Assembly: GCA_022798155.1 (NCBI GenBank)
Contig: JAAWLY010000072.1
Location: 1 to 10,100, forward strand
Direction of reading: 5' to 3'
Length of the DNA: 10,100 nt
From: Lawsonibacter sp.
Lineage (GTDB): Bacteria > Bacillota > Clostridia > Oscillospirales > Oscillospiraceae
Below the pieces are notes generated by a model. That model saw nothing but the letters and a program-made list of their open reading frames with translations, was not told the origin of the DNA and did no database searches. Shown piece by piece: positions 6,562 to 10,100 of this stretch (positions within the stretch are counted from its first letter, which is position 1; every line of letters starts with the position of its first letter). The position numbers and the translations under genes are program-made.

Positions 6562-7838
6562 TGGACAGCCTCCTTGGCCCGGACCACCGACAGGGCGGTG
6601 CGCTCTCCGGTCACCCAGTTCGCAATCAGTTCTTCCGCCTCCTCCTTGGTAATGGCGTTGAAAATGTCGGCAAAGCGCAGAAAGTCGTATCCCGCGAAAA
6701 AGGCCTGAGCCTGACCCACGCACAGGTTTTCAAAGGAGTTCAGCCCCCGGACCCGGTTGCCGTAGACCCCCTTCTTCACCCGCTCCCACAGGGCGGGGTC
6801 CACCCCCTCCCGGCCGATGCGGGCGGCCTCCTCCGCCACTGCCATGCGGACGGCCTCCGGGGCTTTGGACTCGCCGTCCGCCGCCAGGAAGGCGCAGCCG
6901 AAGCTGCTCTCATAGCTGTAGCCAAACTCCTGATTGATGAGCCCTTCCCGGTACAGCCTGGCATACAGGGGACTGGAATTGCCCAGCAGCACCTCCAGGG
7001 CCAGACCGCCCACCAGCTCCTGGCGCAGGCGGTCTTCTCCGTTGGCCTGGGCCTCCCCCTTCCAGCCCAGCTGGAAGATGGGGGCGGACACCTCCATCCG
7101 CTCCTCAATATAGCTCTGGGCCGCCCGGGGCCCCTCCTTCTCGCCATAGTCCTTGGCGGCAATGGGGCCGGCCTTCTTGGGCAGGATTTCCCGGGCAACA
7201 TCGCAGATGTGGGCGGCGTCCACCGGGCCGGCCACGCACAGCACCATGTTGGCCGGGTCGTAGAAGGCCTTGTGGCAGGCGTACAGAGTCTCCGGGGTGA
7301 TCTCCGCGATGGATTCCACGCTCCCCGCCACGCTCACCCGGATGGGATGGTGCTGAAACAGGGCCTTCATCAGGTTCATATAGCACTTCCAGTGGGGGTC
7401 GTCCTCGATCATACCGATCTCCTGGCCGATGATCCCCCGCTCCTTGTCCACGCTCTCCTGGGTGAACCAGGGCACGGAGACAAAGGACAGCAGAATACGC
7501 AGATTCTCCTCAAACTTCTCGGTGGAGTCAAAGTAGTAGCCGGTGATATCGTTGCTGGTAAAGGCGTTGGGGCTGGCCCCGTTGGCGGCCAGATCCTGGA
7601 GGGCGTTGCCCTCCTGGGTGTCGAACATCTTGTGCTCCAGGTAGTGGGCCACTCCGGCGGGGGTGTCGTGCCACGCCCCGTCCAGGCAGAAACGCATGTC
7701 CATGCCGCCGTAGTTGGTGGCAAAAAAGGCGTAGCCCTTTTGAAACTCCGGCTTGGGGAAGACAAACACATTCAGGCCGTTTTCCAGCTTCTCATGGTAC
7801 ATAGTCTCGCCGGCCTTGGCAAATTCCAGTTTTTCCAC
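6558..7838 (-). CDS. M16 family zinc metallopeptidase (YmfH-like, catalytic partner)
   Basis: Pitrilysin/M16 peptidase homologue of 426 residues. The inverted zinc motif HYLEH is present at 65-69 (His65, Glu68, His69) within AGVAHYLEHKMFDTQEGNA. A likely third zinc ligand is Glu140 in GIIGQEIGMIEDDP, about 71 residues later. ASPNAFTSNDITGYYF (88-103) is the typical beta strand after the active site. The C-terminal M16 half (about 190-426) carries GNSSPLYARLYREGLINQEFGYSYES, matching the substrate-binding region of YmfH-type proteins. Start is GTG with AGGAGG 8 nt upstream; Met13 is a weaker alternative start. The gene follows an M16 homologue lacking the zinc motif by 3 nt, so the two probably form a heterodimer. 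Substrate unknown. It overlaps lgt by four bases, suggesting an envelope or processing role (inference). No signal peptide seen, so it should be cytoplasmic. Confidence 0.93.
   Translation of the reverse strand: MEKLEFAKAGETMYHEKLENGLNVFVFPKPEFQKGYAFFATNYGGMDMRFCLDGAWHDTPAGVAHYLEHKMFDTQEGNALQDLAANGASPNAFTSNDITGYYFDSTEKFEENLRILLSFVSVPWFTQESVDKERGIIGQEIGMIEDDPHWKCYMNLMKALFQHHPIRVSVAGSVESIAEITPETLYACHKAFYDPANMVLCVAGPVDAAHICDVAREILPKKAGPIAAKDYGEKEGPRAAQSYIEERMEVSAPIFQLGWKGEAQANGEDRLRQELVGGLALEVLLGNSSPLYARLYREGLINQEFGYSYESSFGCAFLAADGESKAPEAVRMAVAEEAARIGREGVDPALWERVKKGVYGNRVRGLNSFENLCVGQAQAFFAGYDFLRFADIFNAITKEEAEELIANWVTGERTALSVVRAKEAVQ
6569..6574 (-). promoter_or_regulatory. Ribosome binding site deciding the GTG start of lgt
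   Basis: AGGAGG on the minus strand, 7 nt before GTG at 6561, within the end of the upstream peptidase gene. The start and the upstream stop overlap by four bases (GTGA), which supports this start over the longer open frame. Confidence 0.88.
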
Positions 7839-7841
7839 AGC

Positions 7842-9125
7842 TTAGACCTCCTTGCCCTTCAGGAAATAGATGGTATCCAGCTCCAGCTTCTTCGCGGCCT
7901 GGGCCACCTGATCCCGGGTGACCCCCTCCAGCCGGGCGGCGAACTCCTCCGGGGCCTCCTCCAGGCCGGCGGCCGTCTGGCCCAGCCAGTACTCCTCCTG
8001 GCGGCCCTGGTCATCCAGGGTGGACAGGCAGGCCCCGATGAGGGTGCGGCGGGAACCCTCCAGCTCCCAGGGCTCAATCTCCCCACGCTTGACCGCCTCC
8101 AGCTGGGCGAGAATTTCATCCTTCGCGGTCTGATATTTGTCAAACTCGATGCCCGAGGACACCAGTACCAGCCCCTTCATCTTCTCCAGGGTGGCGCTGG
8201 CGTAGTAGCACAATGACAGCTTCTCCCGCACATTCATAAACAGCTTGGACAGGGTGGTGCCTCCAAAGACTGCGGTAGCCAGGTAGAGGGCGGGGTAATC
8301 CTCCTCCCAGCAGGTGGCCCCCCCGGTACGGAAGCCCAGGGCCAGCTTGCCCTGGCTGACGTCCATGGCCTCTTCCACCACAATGGGCTCAGGTCCGGCG
8401 GACACCCGGACGCTGCACTCCGGGTCCACCCGGTTCTCGTTCACCGGCAGGGCGGACAGGGCCCGGCGCAGCGCCCCCGCCACCCGGTCTGGGTCGGCGG
8501 AGCCGCAGAAGTACACCTCCACCTGGGCGGTGCGCAGCAGCTGCTGATACCGCTGCCACAAGCTCTCCGGGGTGATGGCGGCCACGCTCTCCTCGTCCCC
8601 CAGCTTGTCCACCCCAAAGGCCTCGTATTTGCACATCTCCTGGGTCAGCCGCTGGGTGGCGTAGGTCCGCTTGTCGTTGATCTGGGAGCGGATGCGGTCA
8701 ATCAGGTTGGCCTTCTCCCCGGCGGTGTAGTCGGGACAGAAATGTCCGTCCTGGGTATAGGGCTTGAGCAGCAGCTCACACAGCAAGTCGGCGGCAGGCT
8801 CCAGAATCTTCTCTCCCTTCAGAGCGTAGGCGTCGTCCAGAAAGCTGGCCGCAAAGCCCACGCACTGGGTCTCTCCCCGTTTGCGCACGGCGGGCTCGAT
8901 GGCCCCGCCGTACAGCTCATCCAGGGCGGCGGACAGGCTCTCCATGTCCGGGTGGACCGCCGACCCCCGGCGCAGCACCTCGGGAATCAGGGCGTTAGCC
9001 CCGGCGGTCTTTCTGTCCAGGGGAGCGAGCAGGGTGACGGACAGGTAGGAGCTTTTAAACTTGTTGGTATGCACCGCGCGCAGCCATACCCCGGGAAACA
9101 GCTCCCGGCGTGTCACTTCTGACAT
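7842..9125 (-). CDS. M16 family peptidase-like protein lacking the zinc motif (YmfF-like, non-catalytic partner)
   Basis: M16 homologue of 427 residues and first gene of the operon. The fold is recognisable: an N-terminal half that begins with the GVWLRAVHTNKFKSSYLSVTLLAPL strands, and a C-terminal half with VFGGTTLSKLFMNVREKLSLCYYASATLEKMKGLVLVSSGI (287-327). That C-terminal stretch keeps the Arg and Tyr pair (Arg300, Tyr307/308) typical of M16 substrate binding. Where the HxxEH motif belongs, the sequence reads ANALIPEVLRRGS (43-55) with no histidine, so it should not bind zinc. The active homologue follows after 3 nt, the arrangement of Bacillus ymfF-ymfH and of alpha/beta M16 heterodimers. 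ATG at 9125 has AAAGGA about 9 nt upstream and follows a good promoter. No signal peptide. Substrate unknown. Confidence 0.92.
   Translation of the reverse strand: MSEVTRRELFPGVWLRAVHTNKFKSSYLSVTLLAPLDRKTAGANALIPEVLRRGSAVHPDMESLSAALDELYGGAIEPAVRKRGETQCVGFAASFLDDAYALKGEKILEPAADLLCELLLKPYTQDGHFCPDYTAGEKANLIDRIRSQINDKRTYATQRLTQEMCKYEAFGVDKLGDEESVAAITPESLWQRYQQLLRTAQVEVYFCGSADPDRVAGALRRALSALPVNENRVDPECSVRVSAGPEPIVVEEAMDVSQGKLALGFRTGGATCWEEDYPALYLATAVFGGTTLSKLFMNVREKLSLCYYASATLEKMKGLVLVSSGIEFDKYQTAKDEILAQLEAVKRGEIEPWELEGSRRTLIGACLSTLDDQGRQEEYWLGQTAAGLEEAPEEFAARLEGVTRDQVAQAAKKLELDTIYFLKGKEV
7847..7852 (-). promoter_or_regulatory. Ribosome binding site deciding the GTG start of the active M16 peptidase
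   Basis: AGGAGG on the minus strand, 8 nt before GTG at 7838, overlapping the last codons of the upstream gene. It favours GTG over the in-frame ATG 12 codons later. Confidence 0.85.
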
Positions 9126-9137
9126 ATCTTTGGTTCC

Positions 9138-9152
9138 TTTCTTTGAAAGAAA
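9138..9152. repeat. 15-bp dyad TTTCTTT-G-AAAGAAA in the leader of the M16-lgt-folD operon
   Basis: Two perfect 7-bp arms around a single central base. It lies between the predicted transcription start (about 9167) and the ATG at 9125, and its proximal arm overlaps the AAAGGA ribosome site of the first gene. Symmetry and position suggest a repressor operator; as RNA only a weak A/U stem could form. Function is inferred. Confidence 0.4.
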
Positions 9153-9173
9153 TTTGTTCCGTACAGCTGGATT

Positions 9174-9203
9174 ATCATACCACGTTTTCAGGGGGAAAGT
9201 AAA
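9174..9203 (-). promoter_or_regulatory. Extended -10 promoter of the M16-lgt-folD-SLH operon
   Basis: On the minus strand, TATGAT (9174-9179) is preceded by TGG, giving an extended -10 (TGnTATGAT). TTTACT (9198-9203) lies 18 bp upstream as a moderate -35. Start of transcription would be near 9167, about 41 nt before the first ATG. I see no other convincing promoter before the five genes, and their spacing fits one transcript. Confidence 0.75.
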
Positions 9204-9237
9204 GAGGGAAACGCTAAATCAGGCAAAGGCCTCCACA

Positions 9238-9269
9238 AAAGCCCAGACCCCTTTAACAAAGAAGGCTTT
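9238..9269 (-). terminator. Possible weak terminator after the GH94 gene
   Basis: In minus-strand RNA, AAAGCC (9264-9269) can pair with GGCUUU (9238-9243). The 20-nt interval contains a small inner CUUU/AAAG stem (9258-9261 with 9251-9254). It begins at the GH94 stop codon and is followed by only a short U-rich stretch, so termination may be inefficient and read-through into the M16 operon is possible. Confidence 0.25.
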
Positions 9270-10100
9270 CAGATGCTCACCTCCAGCCGGTGTTCCCCTG
9301 TCAGCTCCCCCAAGCGGACGCCGTCCCTGACGGGCCTGCCGTCCAGAATGGCGGAGTAGGAGCCCGCCCGTCTGACCGAAATGTCCAGTACCCCGTCGGG
9401 CAGCCTCCATTGGGCGGCGTACCCCGGCCAGTCCGGGGGCAGGTTGGGCTCCACGGACAGCCGGCCTTCGGCCACCCGCAGCCCCAGCAGCTCCTGCACC
9501 GCAATCTGCCAGTACCACCCGGCGGCCCCGGTGTACCAGCTCCACCCCGCCCGGCCCACCCGGCCGGGGGCATAGGACACGTCGGCGGCGATAACATAGG
9601 GCTCCGCCCGGTAGGTTTCTGTGGAGTGGCCCTCAGGCAACAGGGCCTTTAATATGGCCCAGCCCTCCTCCGGGCGGTCCAGCCGGAAGCAGGCCATGGC
9701 CAGCCAGACGGCGGCGTGGGTATACTGTCCGCCGTTTTCCCGCACTCCGGCGGGGTAGTCCCGGATATAGCCGGGGTTTTTCTCCCCGGAGCGGTCAAAG
9801 GGCGGGTCGAACAGGCGCACCACACCCCGCTCCCGGTCAAAGAGCCGGCCCAAAGCGGCGGACACCGCCCGTCCGGCCAGCCCCTTGTCTGTCCCCTTAG
9901 GGAACAGGGCGAAAGACTGGGCGATGGAGTCGATCTGGCACTGGCCGCTGCGGGCGGAGCCCAGGGGGACGCCGTCAGCATAGTACCCCCGAAGGAACCA
10001 GTCCCCGTCCCAGGCGTTCTGGACGGCCTGGATCAGCGCTCCGGCCTGACTTTCCATCTCCCGGGCCAGGGCCTCCTCCCCCTGGCGGCGGCACAGGGGG
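9269..10100 (-). CDS. GH94 family protein, C-terminal part (cyclic beta-1,2-glucan synthase/NdvB-type; runs off right edge)
   Basis: C-terminal 276 residues of a glycoside hydrolase family 94 protein. Motifs, numbered from the internal Met at 10057: AWDGDWFLRGYYADGVPLGS (15-34), QIDSIAQSFALF (41-52), NPGYIRDYPAGVRENGGQYTHAAVWLAMA (94-122), AEPYVIAADVSYAPGRVGRAGWSWYTGAAGWYWQ (151-184) and ELLGLRVAEGRLSVEPNLPPDWPGY (189-213). They match the end of cyclic beta-1,2-glucan synthases, whose GH94 domain trims chains by phosphorolysis. GWSWYTGAAGWYW is closer to that group than to cellobiose phosphorylase. A stand-alone beta-1,2-oligoglucan or other GH94 phosphorylase cannot be excluded. The frame stays open through 10058-10100, so Met at 10057 is internal. 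The catalytic Asp lies further upstream, outside the window. A terminal beta-sandwich (about 195-262) ends at TGA. Confidence 0.9.
   Translation of the reverse strand, partial: PLCRRQGEEALAREMESQAGALIQAVQNAWDGDWFLRGYYADGVPLGSARSGQCQIDSIAQSFALFPKGTDKGLAGRAVSAALGRLFDRERGVVRLFDPPFDRSGEKNPGYIRDYPAGVRENGGQYTHAAVWLAMACFRLDRPEEGWAILKALLPEGHSTETYRAEPYVIAADVSYAPGRVGRAGWSWYTGAAGWYWQIAVQELLGLRVAEGRLSVEPNLPPDWPGYAAQWRLPDGVLDISVRRAGSYSAILDGRPVRDGVRLGELTGEHRLEVSI

Noticed and set aside
6562..6723. N-terminal extension of Lgt by 54 residues
   Set aside because: This stretch is the M16 peptidase C-terminus in another frame; GTG at 6561 has an ideal ribosome site and gives the standard Lgt N-terminus.
5683..8216. 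Long plus-strand open frames (341 and 335 codons) opposite lgt and the M16 genes
   Set aside because: Antisense shadows of recognised genes; no domain-like sequence or ribosome binding site.
9269..10057. Complete 262-residue GH94 gene starting at 10057
   Set aside because: The frame is open to the window edge, no ribosome site fits, and GH94 proteins are far longer, so this Met is internal.

Overview
This G+C-rich window looks like chromosome from an anaerobic clostridial Firmicute, most plausibly an Oscillospiraceae-type gut bacterium (Flavonifractor, Pseudoflavonifractor or Oscillibacter-like). The evidence is strong AGGAGG Shine-Dalgarno sites, frequent GTG/TTG starts, an S-layer homology protein, a DUF421-DUF4363 pair, a YmfF/YmfH-type M16 peptidase pair and a short inverted-repeat element of a kind I associate with this group. 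Genus is inferred from gene content and composition, not from any search.

Left part (1-2460, minus strand): carA followed by carB, sharing one base at TAATG, encodes the two subunits of carbamoyl-phosphate synthase. carB runs off the left edge. A very good sigma-A promoter (TTGAAA, 17 bp, TATAAT) lies upstream of carA and gives a leader of only about 45 nt, with no room for a PyrR-type attenuator.

Middle (2461-3613, plus strand): a TTG-started DUF421 (YetF-like) membrane protein is followed by a DUF4363 membrane-anchored protein. The two are separated by a 75-bp element with 10-bp terminal inverted repeats whose left end supplies the DUF421 stop codon. This pair converges on the next minus-strand operon across only 16 bp.

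Right-centre (3630-9125, minus strand): a tightly packed five-gene operon, read right to left. It encodes an M16 peptidase homologue without the zinc motif (YmfF-like), an M16 peptidase with HYLEH (YmfH-like), lgt (prolipoprotein diacylglyceryl transferase), folD (methylene-THF dehydrogenase/cyclohydrolase) and a secreted three-SLH-domain protein with a C-terminal papain-like (NlpC/P60-like) hydrolase domain. Gaps are 3, -4, 3 and 16 nt. An extended -10 promoter and a 15-bp dyad lie just upstream of the first gene.

Right edge (9269-10100, minus strand): the C-terminal end of a GH94 protein of the cyclic beta-1,2-glucan synthase/NdvB or beta-1,2-oligoglucan phosphorylase type, whose 5' end lies outside the window.

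Most of the window is core metabolism and envelope biogenesis. I see no mobile-element cargo, CRISPR array, RNA gene or clear defence system. The points most worth a second look are the M16 pair coupled to lgt, the small element that ends the DUF421 gene, the dyads beside two start regions, and the SLH-hydrolase.
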